NCBI GenBank assembly: GCA_944989445.1
Contig: CALYLW010000553.1
Span: 450,687-514,686, forward strand
Reading direction: 5' to 3'
Length of the DNA: 64,000 nucleotides
Origin: Ampullaceana balthica
Lineage: Eukaryota > Mollusca > Gastropoda > Lymnaeidae
Part shown: piece after piece, positions 29,202 through 40,260 of the stretch
How positions within the stretch are numbered: position 1 is the stretch's first letter
How the letters are laid out: every line of letters begins with the position of its first letter
Made by a program: the position numbers and the translations under genes
Notes under the pieces: generated by a model
The model's database searches: none
The model's input: only the letters and a program-made list of their open reading frames with translations
What the model was told of the DNA's origin: nothing

Positions 29202-29508
29202 TGTCACATGTGATTAACATAATTTTGTGACGTAAGGTCACGTGTATAAGAAACGCGGGAAGAAAGGAGCATTCCTATTGGTTGAAAGTGTTGGGCGAAC
29301 AGTTGTCAGTGGAGTTCCGTAGTGTAAGGACGGAATATATGTGTGCCTCAAGATTTCCATGTTGTATAACCTCAAATGATGTTTCTGTGTACAAACTATA
29401 AATATTAAAGTTGTTTTGTATAAACAAGCTTCTTCAGTGGATTATTGTGCACAAGATTATGTACTGTGAGAACGCCTACATAAAGAGTGACATATAATTA
29501 TAGTTACA
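29202..29508 (+). repeat. 3' LTR, 307 bp
   Basis: Nearly identical to the 5' LTR; visible differences are GAAAGTGTT for GAAAATGTT and AGAGTGACAT for AGAGAAACAT. Confidence 0.95.
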
Positions 29509-29623
29509 GGTGTGACATACTATCGGGAGGGGGGGTCCGAGATTTGTGACAGTTTGTGACAGGGGGAAGTGGGGGTGTTAAAAATGGTCAAAAATAACGT
29601 GACGTACTTCGTGGACGGCCCCT

Positions 29624-30180
29624 AGTCTAGCCGCCCTTCATATTTATTTTTTGCTAAGCTAGTACTGTGTTAGTAGGTTATAGAATACTAAGGACGTACT
29701 ACGAACAATAAAACAGCAAGTATCAAAAAACTAAAATTTTGAGTTTAAAATCAACTCTTTTATGTTTCGAAAAGTTTTATAAAAAATCTATACAATGTAA
29801 ATGTAATTACTTTTATCCTTCGATTTCTCAAGAAAATCTGCGGTATAAGAAAAACTTATCTCCTCTTAATCTCGGTCAAGGTAAACTGTAAAGCAATGGG
29901 GTAACAGAAGTTCTCTTAGCCAAAGGGAATTTTTAGATAACGAAGTTAATGTTGGGAAGCTATGAACTCAAGGGGGAAAAAAGAAAAAAATAAGGTCATG
30001 GTAATCGAAGGGTTAATCAGATGTTTGTGGTTTTAAGTGAAGTATACTTTGGGGGTTGACGTAGGTCGTAGGTCTGTAGATTGGTTTGGACTGCATGCAT
30101 TTAGTCCACCACCATGGTCCACCACCATCTCCTCCTTGATAAGGACTTGAGCAACGAAAAGAGGTCATTTAACTATATTT
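29624..30180. other. No gene recognised
   Basis: AT-rich sequence between the split MITE and the next minisatellite; no exon or terminal repeats seen. Confidence 0.4.
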
Positions 30181-30186
30181 TTAGAG

Positions 30187-30625
30187 CAAACTTATCAACG
30201 CATTACATACTCACATTGAATTGTTATATAGCAAACTTATCAACAAACTAGATACTCACATTATAATATAGCAAACTTATCAACGCATTAGATACTCACA
30301 TTGTTATATAGTAAACTTATCAACACAATAGATAATCACATTGTAACATAGCAAACTTATCAACGCATTAGATACTCACATTGTTATATAGTAAACTTAT
30401 CAACACAATAGATAATCACATTGTAACATAGCAAACTTATCAACGCATTAGATACTCACATTGTTATAAAGCAAACTTATCAACGCATTAGATACTCACA
30501 TTGTAATATAGTACACTTATCAAAACATTAGATACTCACATTGTTATAAAGTAAACTTATCAACTCATTAGATAATCACATTGTAATATAGTAAACTTAT
30601 CAACTCATTAGATACTCACAATTTC
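30187..30625. repeat. ~40-bp minisatellite, about 11 copies
   Basis: The unit includes AGCAAACTTATCAACGCATT and AGATACTCACATTGTTATAT. A two-unit block with AGTAAACTTATCAACACAAT and GATAATCACATTGTAACAT is itself repeated at about 30306-30425. Confidence 0.9.
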
Positions 30626-30772
30626 AATAAAGTCCTACATCACAACCAAAAACATTTAGATAAGTCAGCCTCACAAAAAACTATGCCAAACAATGACCTG
30701 GTTTGTTTCTAGTGCTCGGTGTGTTCAACACGGTATGCAGTTTGGGATCCGATGTGTTTTTTGGCGATGACC

Positions 30773-31705
30773 CAGGGTTGCCAGATTATAATTTGGGTAA
30801 AAGGCCAAACTGACTGCCAAAAAAGGCCAAAAAAAGGCCAAACTTATGTTATATGAAAAATGTCAACAAAAATGACGTCACGCACCTAGGGGTGCGGGAG
30901 GGGGTCATAGATTTGTAGCCATGTATGACGAGGGGGAGGGTGCTTTTAAGGACAGTGACGTCATATTTGAAACGGTCTAGCTCTTGATTACGTGTGACGA
31001 AGTGGGAGGGGGTGAAAATACATTGAAAAATCTGCCAAAATCGCGTGACGCCACTTATGGACGGCTCAAAACGGCTGAAAATTAGTTAACTATTTAAAAT
31101 GAAGATAAAACCAGGAGAAAAAGGATAATAAATGTGTAAATGCCAATGTTCGTATGTATGGTTGTATTCACAAAATAAAAAGACTATGATACTAACATAC
31201 AAATTTGAAAGAAAAGCTTCAGGTCATCCTTTTCCTCTAGACTACTATTTGCAGTATTATTATAAACTTTATCAGATGTCAAGTCATCAAGCATTCTTGG
31301 TGACATGACAAAGTTCTTACTGCATTTATTTGTAAACAAAAGCTCACCCCTTACTCTAACAATAGCGTCTAAAAGTGTGCGCTGAATTCTGTATCTGGCT
31401 TTGTCTTAATAGCCTCTTCCTTAAACTTTTAAAAAAACTTTTAAATATCTAACATACACGTAAGCTATCGAAAAAAAAGAAAATAAATTAATAAGGTTAT
31501 TGACTTATTGGCGAATTTTTAATTTTTTTATTTTTTTGTGTGATAAAGATTATTTTTATATATATTTTATATATTTTTATTTATTTTTTAAGAAAAAGGG
31601 CCAAAAAAAGGCCAAAAAGCCAAAAAATACTTTTGAGGCCAAACCCTCTTAAAAAAGGCCAAATTTTGAGAATTTGGCCTTAAAAAGGCCAATATGGCAA
31701 CCCTG
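30773..31705. mobile_element. hAT-type element, 933 bp, perfect 8-bp TSD, with nested MITE
   Basis: CGATGACC lies at 30765-30772 and 31706-31713. The ends are CAGGGTTGCCAGATTA and, reversed, CAGGGTTGCCATATTG, followed on both sides by multiple AAAAGGCCAAA motifs. A degenerate GGCCGTCC-type MITE with ATGACGTCACGCACCTAG and GTGACGCCACTTATGGACGG sits at about 30870-31075. Confidence 0.85.
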
Positions 31706-31969
31706 CGATGACCTACTTCTCTTCCTCTCTTTTCCTGACACCCCAAAAGATTCTTTTTTTTTAAACAGTGTCCTACAACTTTATAGCGATAAGTGAATGT
31801 AGGTCGAGTGTAGCAAAAAGGCGTACCTTATCTTTCGCAGAAAGCCAATTAACAGGACCAGTAGTTGTCGAACTTAGGCTCACAAACCGAATTCAAAGAA
31901 AATCAATAAATTGATGGTCAAAACGACATGTTGGTGCTTGTAGTGCCACTGGCGTTTTTAAGGACTTTT

Positions 31970-34440
31970 TAAATCCATTATATTAACTTCGAAATCTTGT
32001 CTCTCTGTCTGTCGTCATCTCATCCTCTCTCTCTGACGGGATCTCTGTCGTTCGCGGCGGCCGGAAAAAACAAAAGTTAAAAAATGACACACTTCCCGTG
32101 ATGCCATCGAGCTGAAATTTGGCACATAGACTTGTGTGACCTAACAATGCATCGTATCAAAATTTCAGATCGATCGAACGTACCATAATTAAATTATATC
32201 TCTATATAACATATGTAATTCAAATTCAGTTTGTTATTGTTTTTCTTTCACGTGCCAGTTGAGTTCACGCGTTGACGCCACCCGTCGATGTACACACCTC
32301 CTCCCGGCCCTTCCCCCGGTTTTAAAGCCAGGGGATACAACTCGGTGTCAGTCTGTAAATGTTTGTCGCGTTTGAACATAATCAATGCTTTTAGTTATGT
32401 CTCATATATAAGGGATTTATAATCATTCACTCCTAAAAACTTAAAAATAAACAAAGCCACTGGCCCAGATGAATTGCCTGCAATGTTATTAAAAGAACTA
32501 AGCAATGAACTGTCTCCAATCCTTGTAGTTCTTTTTCAAGCCTCGCTAATCCAGGGTAAAGTGCCCCAGGATTGGAAATTAGCTAACGTAGCTCCACTCT
32601 TTAAGAAAGGTGATAAATCAGACCCTGGTAATTACAGACCTGTATCACTTACTAGTATCACCTGTAAATTACTAGAACACATACTATATAGTAAAATAGT
32701 TAGCCACCTAGACAAATATAATGCCATATGCCCAAATCAACACGGCTTTATGAAAAACAGAGCATGTGAAACACAATTAATAGGTTTAATAGATGAACTA
32801 TCAAAAGGCTTAGACAAAAATTATCAAATAGATACAATATTACTAGACTTCTCAAAAGCATTTGACAAAGTTCACCACCTTAGTTTACTTAAAAAACTTT
32901 ACTTTGGAATCTCAGGTTCCTTACATCACTGGATCCAAGACTTCCTTTTGGGCAGGGAGCAAACTGTAATAATTAATGGATCTAAATCTGACCAATAAAG
33001 GTTAACTCAGGAGTTCCACAAGGAACTGTGCTAGGTCCCTTACTCTTTTTAATTTATATAAATGATTTACCCAACAACATCTCAACAGGTACAAAAGTTA
33101 GGTTATTTGCTGATGATTGTATAATCTATAGAACAATTAAATCAGAACAAGATAGCAAAATTTTACAAAAGACTTAGATGAATTGATAAAATGGGAAACT
33201 AACTGGAGCATGTCTTTCCACCCAGAGTAACAAAGAAAAAGAAACAAATAAATTCATATTATTACATTCATGGAAAAGAACTGACCAAAACTAAAGATGC
33301 AAAATAGTTAGGAGTCTTAATAAATGAGAAACTATCATGGAATTCCCATGTCAATGAAGTTATTAAAAAATCAAACAAAACCTTAGGCTTTATAAAAAGA
33401 AACTTTAACAAATGTAATAGATATATAAAACTAAAATGCTACCTCACTTTTGTGAGACCTGTACTAGAATATGTATCTTCTGTATGGGACCCATCCACCA
33501 AAGAAAGCATTGATAAACTAGAACAAATTAAAAAAAGAGCTGTCAGATTCATTACTGGAGAATATTCAAAACTGACAAGAATAACACCATTAGTTAAATT
33601 ATTAAACCTTGAAACACTAGAAAATAGAAGAACAAAGAGCAAAGTAGTAATCATACATAAAGCAATTAATTCTTATTTAGAAATACAACACAAAGATAAC
33701 TTAATACAATCCTCAGATAGACATAAGGATAAAAACACCTTTCTTATTCCGTATGCAAGAGCAAACACATACAAATTTTCGTTCTTCCCGTCCGGAATTC
33801 GGGCGTGGAATGGGTTGCCTGAAGAAACCAGCAAAACCAACACTTTATCAACATTTAAATATCTAATGAAAATGCAGGACTTTAAACACAAACCATAGAT
33901 AAGCGTAGGACGCAATAATCTTCTGTATAGAAGGAGCGTCTGTAAACAGATAAGATAAGATAAGATTTATAATAAAAAACTTTGTTTTTACGGGGTTGTT
34001 TAATTAAATACCTTTTATTAACTTCACCGTCTTTTCTGTCGTCATCTCTCTCTGTCGTTCGCCGTCGGTCGGGCGGAAAAACAAAAGTAAAAAATGACAC
34101 ACTTCCCTTGATGCTATCGAGCTGAAATTTGCACATAGACTCGTGTCACCTAACAATGCATGTATGAAAATTTTAGATCGATCGAATGTACCGTAATTAA
34201 ATTAATGCATTTTTAGTTTATCTCTATTAATCTCTATGTATCCGTCTGCTATTGTTGACCTCCACGTGCCACTGGAGTTCACTCCAGCCATCGATGACCA
34301 CAGCCCCGTGTTTTACAGCAAAGGGAGTTCAGTCTGTTCAGTCTGAAAATGTTCGCTGCGGGGTGAACATAATCAATACTTTTATATCTGTCTCATATAT
34401 AAGGGAGTTATAGTTAAAAGCTTTGTTTAAAATGAATATA
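31970..34440. mobile_element. Tandem pair of Helitron/HINE-like ~450-bp units, first one split by a LINE
   Basis: Unit 1 (about 31970-32423, continuing at 33974) and unit 2 (about 34005-34440) share TTAACTTCRNNRTCTT, CTGTCGTCATCTC, AAAAAATGACACACTTCCC, ATCGAGCTGAAATTT, ATAATCAAT and CTCATATATAAGGGA. A reverse-complement relative ends in the Helitron-like hairpin at 2157-2184. The bases after TATAAGGGA also match when the LINE and one copy of its target duplication are removed. Confidence 0.65.
32424..33963 (+). mobile_element. 5'-truncated LINE (non-LTR retrotransposon), 10-bp TSD
   Basis: GATTTATAAT lies at 32414-32423 and 33964-33973. RT is readable from 32474: VPQDWKLANVAPLFKKGD, NYRPVSLTSITCKLLE, QHGFMKNRACETQL, LLDFSKAFDKVHHLSLLKKL, then after a stop near 32998 the [14 protein letters not shown] and FADDC motifs. 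The downstream part (33452-33898) has RPVLEYVSSVWDPSTKE and RAVRFITGEYSKLTRITPLV. The 3' end is TAGAAGGAGCGTCTGTAAAC with a short TAAGA-repeat tail. The protein is of the jockey/CR1-like class. Frameshifts near 33000 and 33160-33450 make it inactive. Confidence 0.9.
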
Positions 34441-35240
34441 TCCTCGTACATAATTTGATTAAAACTAGTTGACAAAAAGGGCTTGGCCTGACCTTATACA
34501 TTGAGCTAATGTTTTTCTTGGTTCGGCTTATATTTCCACATTTCATTGATACCACTTTAAGCTCTGGTACGAATTTGCTTGAAGTAGAAACGACGCGTGA
34601 TGTTGCACAATGGCTGTCACTATCATATATGACTGACACAGGTATGTAGTCATGGCCCTTACTGCAGTTACTGATTTACTTCTGGCACGTCCTGGAAACG
34701 CTATCGAAGGGATGGATGAATAACTTGTCATAATTTAGTTTAAGGGTTTTTATTATACGTAGTTTTCTATTTATAATAGACCAGTGACAGAAGGCCAGAA
34801 CCAATATTAAAGGCCAGAACAACTTAACCAGTATAAGTAAGATCGGTCTCCATAACACAGGGATTTAGCTGCAGCCTATTACTTTTTTTAAAGCTTGCTT
34901 GATCTTCCATGCTACGTTAATGGAAACGCGAGCTGTGATCCCACAAGAATCGATATTTTTTGGAACACACAAGCAAGAACCTCACATTTATTTCCAGTCT
35001 TGTTCTCTGATTCTGAATGTATAGATTGTTAAGACGTTGCTTGCAATTGCCACTATAAATTTAAAACTCTATATTATTTGTGAATATTAATATATATTGA
35101 ATAAACATAAAGGGATGTTTACTATTATTCGTGAATTAAAACTAAACAGGCACATCTTTCACGTCAAAAGGAAAACGGGTCAGTAAAGATTTGGGAAATT
35201 TATGCGTTTTGAAGTCTGCAAACATGTGATCAAATTATCA
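34441..35240. other. No gene recognised
   Basis: No supportable exon, inverted repeat or tandem repeat. Confidence 0.4.
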
Positions 35241-35247
35241 TTGTTGA

Positions 35248-35520
35248 GCGGCATGCGCGCTCAGATGGCATACCGAGGGTCACTGGTTCGAATCTCCGTG
35301 AAGATAGAGATTTGTTTCCGGGGTCAATAGTGTCCCTGAGTAATATAATGCGAGTCCAACCAGCTCCAAATGGGTACCTTACACTAGCTAGGGAAACAAA
35401 GGCGGCTGGTAATAGCCATAGCGCGTGAATGTTGCATCGCTTGCCAATTAGTTGTTAGCAGAACGTAGGACGCAATAATCTTCTGTATAAAAGGAGTGTC
35501 TGTAACAGATATGACTATAA
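35248..35520 (+). mobile_element. tRNA-derived SINE, diverged copy
   Basis: Head: GAGCGGCATGCGCGCTCAGA with B box GGTTCGAATCT. Middle: CAGCTCCAAATGGGTACC. Tail: GTAGGACGCAATAATCTTCT and TATAAAAGGAGTGTCTGTAA. Same family as 25004-25271; older, with an insertion (CTAGGGAAACAAAGG) in the middle. Confidence 0.8.
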
Positions 35521-36002
35521 CAGTTCACCATGTGCAGTATACTTCTAAATAAAAAAAATTGGTGTCACTGATAACATTTGAAGTTGGGAAATCCCAAAGA
35601 TTTTCCTGGAAAAAGTCAGTGCTTTCAATTGTAGGGGAATCCCACTGTTCTTGTAAGTTCTTGTTGCGTACAATCAACAAGTGAAAGGAAGTTCTTCAGC
35701 CTTTTGAGATTCATTTAGTACAGGAGTCTTTGATTTGGCGTCAGCTCTCAGCCAAAATGACATTTTCAAGACGTTTATTCTGATAAGCCATCGTATCTCA
35801 TTGAAGTAGATAACAAATATTCTGCCTCTATTTCCTCAAAAAAAACCACACAAAAAACACACCTTCAAGCCACTGGATGTGGTATGTTCATTGTACGTGG
35901 GGCCCATAAGAGTCAATCGATGTTTCATTTCACATTAGACAAAAAGTGGTAAATAAAAGTTTTTTTTAAAAATTGTTTTAGTGCAGTTTTACTTTTTTTT
36001 AT

Positions 36003-36194
36003 CAGTGGCTTAGCTAGGGAAGGGGGTCCAAATTCGAAAGTCCCTCCGTGCCCCAGCTTAAGGGGGCCCCCCAAAGGAGTGGCCGAATTATTTTTTTACA
36101 TTAAATATTACGCCACCGCCATGTATGCAGAGCTCCCTAAGAGGCCAAGCTCCCCGGGCCCCCAAATCCCTACAAATCCCTAGCTACGCCACTG
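36003..36194. mobile_element. hAT MITE, 192 bp
   Basis: The ends CAGTGGCTTAGCTAGGG and, reversed, CAGTGGCGTAGCTAGGG match the ends of the 4.3-kb hAT element at 19149-23492, so it may have been moved by the same transposase. Flanks are TTTTTTAT and CTTCTTAT, an imperfect 8-bp duplication. Confidence 0.75.
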
Positions 36195-36595
36195 CTTCTT
36201 ATACATGAAGACAAATCCTTTTGACCGCGAATATAGTGTGAGCTCTCTGAACAAATGTTTTCAAAACTTGAGTCCTTTTGATGTATTTGTAGAAACAACA
36301 AACTGTTCTATAACAAAACATATCAAAGAAGAGACTCTTGAATAACAAATGTCCGATTTATTTTATTGCTTTACTTCTGCTTGCTAAAAAAATGAAAAAG
36401 TTCAATAAATAATTTGCAAATGTGTACAACTGATATGTAATGACAAATTTATGGTCAAATCAATTATGAGAAGATACAATGCAAGACAGGTAACTGTAGA
36501 TCGTTGCTCGCGAGTCGGTTTAACTCCCTTTGACAGTGCTCTATTTACATTCCTACTATTTGTTATCATTCCATCGACAGGAGATTCTGACTGAT

Positions 36596-37133
36596 CTCCT
36601 TGTCTTGTCCCATAGATCTATTGTCTTGTCCCATATATCTCCTTGTCTTGTCCCATAGATCTCCTTGTCTTGTCCCATAGATCTATTGTCTTGTCCCATA
36701 GATCTCCTTGTCTTGTCCCATAGATGTCCTTGTCTTGTCCCATAGATCTCCTTGTCTTGTCCCATAGATCTATTGTCTTGTCCCATAGATCCATTGTCTT
36801 GTCCCATAGATCTATTGTCTTGTCCCATAGATCTATTGTCTTGTCCCATAGATCTATTGCCTTGTCCCATAGATCTACTGTCTTGTCCCATAGATCTCCT
36901 TGTCTTGTCCCATAGATCCATTGTCTTGTCCCATAGATCTATTGTCTTGTCCCATAGATCTATTGTCTTGTCCCATAGATCTATTGTCTTGTCCCATAGA
37001 TCTATTGCCTTGTCCCATAGATCTACTGTCTTGTCCCATAGATCTACTGTCTTGTCCCATAGATCTACTGTCTTGTCCCATAGATCTACTGTCTTGTCCC
37101 ATAGATCTACTGTCTTGTCCCATTGATCTACTT
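36596..37133. repeat. 21-bp minisatellite, about 25 copies
   Basis: The unit is TCTTGTCCCATAGATCTATTG with CTCCTTG, CCATTG, CTACTG and CTATTGCC variants. It is open in several frames on both strands (DLLSCPI or NRSMGQD repeats); this is a property of a 21-bp unit, not evidence of a protein. Confidence 0.95.
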
Positions 37134-38040
37134 TATTCTTTGATACTTACTTAACACCCATCGCCTCCTAGCTCCCTCCTCTATCCCTACACTGAGATTG
37201 TCCTATCTCTTAACCTCCTCTTGTCTCTCAAATATCACAGAAACTTCATTCTTTGATACTTACTTAACACCCATCTCCTCCTAGCTCCCTCCTCTATCCC
37301 TACACTGAGATTGTCCTATCTCTTAACCTCCTCTTGTCTCTCAAATATCACAGAAACTTCATTCTTTGATACTTACTTAACACCCATCGCCTCCTAGCTC
37401 CCTCCTCTATCCCTACACTGAGATTGTCCTATCTCTTAACCTCCTCTTGTCTCTCAAATATCACAGAAACTTCATTCTTTGATACTTACTTAACACCCAT
37501 CTCCTCCTAGCTCCCTCCTCTATCCCTACACTGAGATTGTCCTATCTCTTAACCTCCTCTTGTCTCTCAAATATCACAGAAACTTCATTCTTTGATACTT
37601 ACTTAACACCCATCTCCTCCTAGCTCCCTCCTCTATCCCTACACTGAGATTGTCCTATCTCTTAACCTCCTCTTGTCTCTCAAATATCACAGAAACTTCA
37701 TTCTTTGATACTTACTTAACACCCATCTCCTCCTAGCTCCCTCCTCTATCCCTACACTGAGATTGTCCTATCTCTTAACCTCCTCTTGTCTCTCAAATAT
37801 CACAGAAACTTCATTCTTTGATACTTACTTAACACCCATCTCCTCCTAGCTCCCTCCTCTATCCCTACACTGAGATTGTCCTATCTCTTAACCTCCTCTT
37901 GTCTCTCAAATATCACAGAAACTTCATTCTTTGATACTTACTTAACACCCATCTCCTCCTAGCTCCCTCCTCTATCCCTACACTGAGATTGTCCTATCTC
38001 TTAACCTCCTCTTGTCTCTCAAATATCACAGAAACTTCAC
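37134..38040. repeat. 113-bp satellite, 8 near-identical copies
   Basis: Each unit holds TTCTTTGATACTTACTTAAC, CTCCTAGCTCCCTCCTCTAT, CTGAGATTGTCCTATCTCTT and CAAATATCACAGAAACTTCA. The only clear variation is CATCGCC in units 1 and 3 versus CATCTCC in the others, which points to very recent expansion. Confidence 0.95.
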
Positions 38041-40260
38041 TCAACTCTGATCAAATGTATACCAATAAATACAAGAACTCACAAAAAAAACAAAACACTC
38101 TTCATTTGGTCCAACAATAACATTCTATATTTACATGTTGATAAGATCTTTACTCTACCTTTTGAACTTTAATTAAGGGAAAAAGCTTTATAATAATCAA
38201 GAACAATTTTCCCCATTAAAAATCGCCAATGCAAACACGTCACAAAATATAAAATAAAACATTACTGAACAAAAATATTTCAAAACTGATATCTGATTAT
38301 TTTGCTATGGGTGGCTCCAAAAACATTTTCATGATACTAATGTTACGTACTTGTAACACACAAATTTCATAAGCAGTTTTTGTATAGAATAAACTCTAGA
38401 TTGTTCATGAAATGAGTCTATCAAAACAATATTTATATTTTTTTAAATAAAAAAAAGTTTGACCTCGTTCCAAATTTTTTTTGTTTTTATGACATTTGAT
38501 AATCAAAATAATGAATATGACACAATATTGTTCATGGCATGTGTCTGATAAAAGTCCTTATCACATCTGAGATTTTCAAATATTTGTGCATGGGAAAGAA
38601 GCTCTATGGGTCATATTTAGTCTGACTGAAGCCTGTTTGGTCCAATATATTGACGGCTAATCTATCAGATATATGACATATTGGTCCATGTATAGAAAGC
38701 TAAACCATATCAAATTTTCTGAATTTGAATTGAAATCTAAGAATTTGCACAATTATAAAAATAACAAGGCATGGCATGAATGAAATGATATAAGAATTGT
38801 GCTCTCATGCTTTCATTTAAAATCAGTTTCACAATTTTTAGATGCCTGCGGAGAAAGCATAAATGAGCCCGGAAATGAATTAAACTGCATCTCCAGTCCA
38901 ACAGTGCTCTCCCCTGGGCTGAGTTATGTCTCTTGGGGCCACGATTGACATTGCAAGCAATACTTCTTCGTATTTACAACATATACAGTGCAACAACCAC
39001 CGGTTTAATAACTGACCAGTGTCAAAATACTGATCATTGATTTAAACACAACATGTGCATTCCAGTAGAGCAAATTTCTTAAAACATTGCAAGGCTATGT
39101 TTAATTACAGGACAACACATTAAATGACATTTATTTCCAGCAGTTTTTCCTTTAGATTAAGCTCTCCTTGCACATTCCAGTCAATGTTATAGTTTGTTTC
39201 AAACATTCATGTTACATTGAGTCTAGAACACAATACAGTATGGCAGCTAACAGCTGCAAACAATTCTATGCAATATTTACAAACGTTGCTCATAGATCTG
39301 AAAACATATGATAGAATCATCACTCAGGTTCTAGAAAATATTCAACTAGATGGAATGATCTGAGTATATAGTTTACATATTCATTAACTTCATTTTTAGC
39401 CTTACAGGCGGCAGTAGCACATGACGCATACACTACCTTTAATGTGGCCCTTTCACAAAGTTCATGACACACAAACACTAACAAAATGTCATACATACAA
39501 TAATATAATGTCACACATACAATAACATAATGTCACACATGAAATAAAATAGTGCCACTCATACAACAACATAATGTCCTTGATACACTTCCTTCAAGAC
39601 TTACATTCAATTATCTTTCATTAAATTTTTTTTCAGTCAAATTTCATCTTGTTCTTTCATCAACAAACACTCAGAAAATCTTCCAACTCTACTATTCACA
39701 CAAAATAGTCCAATAAGAAATATTGCAAACTGCTGTGAAGCTTCTGTAACTACTGGTGCTTGCAAGAGCTGCAGTGGTTTAAACCAAGTTCTTCATATTG
39801 CTAATATTACATCCATTACTAACATCAAGCAGACATAATAATAGGTTCTAACCACATCTTACCAATGTTTGAGATACATATCTTCTTGGTCATATAGTAT
39901 TTGTGAACAAGTTGCTGACCTGGTCATCAGGAGGTCAAGTCGAGCAACCTCCCCATAAATGGTCATGGTCAGCGCATAGCATTGCATCAGTTGCCATAGG
40001 CTAGCTTGAAGTGTGTTACAGATGATGGTGTATCAGACAATTAAATACACACTTGGTTCCTGTGTTGTAGAATGATGTGTGTGATGGCCATTTACTATTT
40101 TTATTATGTCTGCTACACATCAATTAGTATACTATTTATATACATCTTTTAACTTTTCACATCTTTATATCTTGAAGTCCTTAATTTTAAGATTATTTGA
40201 TCAATAAGAATATATTTCAAGTCCTCTGCTTTTTGTTAGGAACAACAAAAAATTTATGTC
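38041..40260. other. No separate gene; 3' flank and possible 3' UTR of SLC6-A
   Basis: AT-rich and free of obvious transposon ends. It follows the SLC6-A stop on the minus strand; several TTTATT (AATAAA on the minus strand) motifs occur but none can be chosen as the poly(A) signal. Confidence 0.35.

Larger units (their letters stand above)
25879..29508 (+). mobile_element. Ty3/gypsy LTR retrotransposon with integrase before RT (Gmr1-like), internally deleted
   Basis: Two 307-bp LTRs (25879-26185 and 29202-29508) begin TGTCACATG and end GTTACA, and differ at about three positions. A 5-bp duplication, GGTGT, flanks the element (25874-25878, 29509-29513). A candidate primer-binding site starts TGGTGCAGAAG at 26187; a purine-rich tract (GAAGGATGGGGGTGA) precedes the 3' LTR. 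Coding order is integrase C-terminal half, RT, RNase H, and then no integrase after RNase H. Gag, protease and the integrase zinc finger and first catalytic Asp residues are absent: only about 525 bp lies between the 5' LTR and the integrase remnant. Gypsy-type proteins in copia-like order are the hallmark of the Gmr1 group. Confidence 0.9.
25711..29623. mobile_element. PIF/Harbinger-like MITE split by the LTR retrotransposon
   Basis: The left half (25711-25878) begins GGAGGCCGTCCATAAAGTAA; the right half (29509-29623) ends GTACTTCGTGGACGGCCCC. Both halves have the G-rich runs and GTGTGACA motifs of the 263-bp copy at 4718-4980. With the LTR element and one GGTGT removed they join into one MITE. 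Confidence 0.8.

Noticed and set aside
36556..37154. Long ORFs on both strands with DLLSCPI or NRSMGQD repeats
   Set aside because: A 21-bp repeat without stops opens frames on both strands; no start context, splice sites or conserved text.
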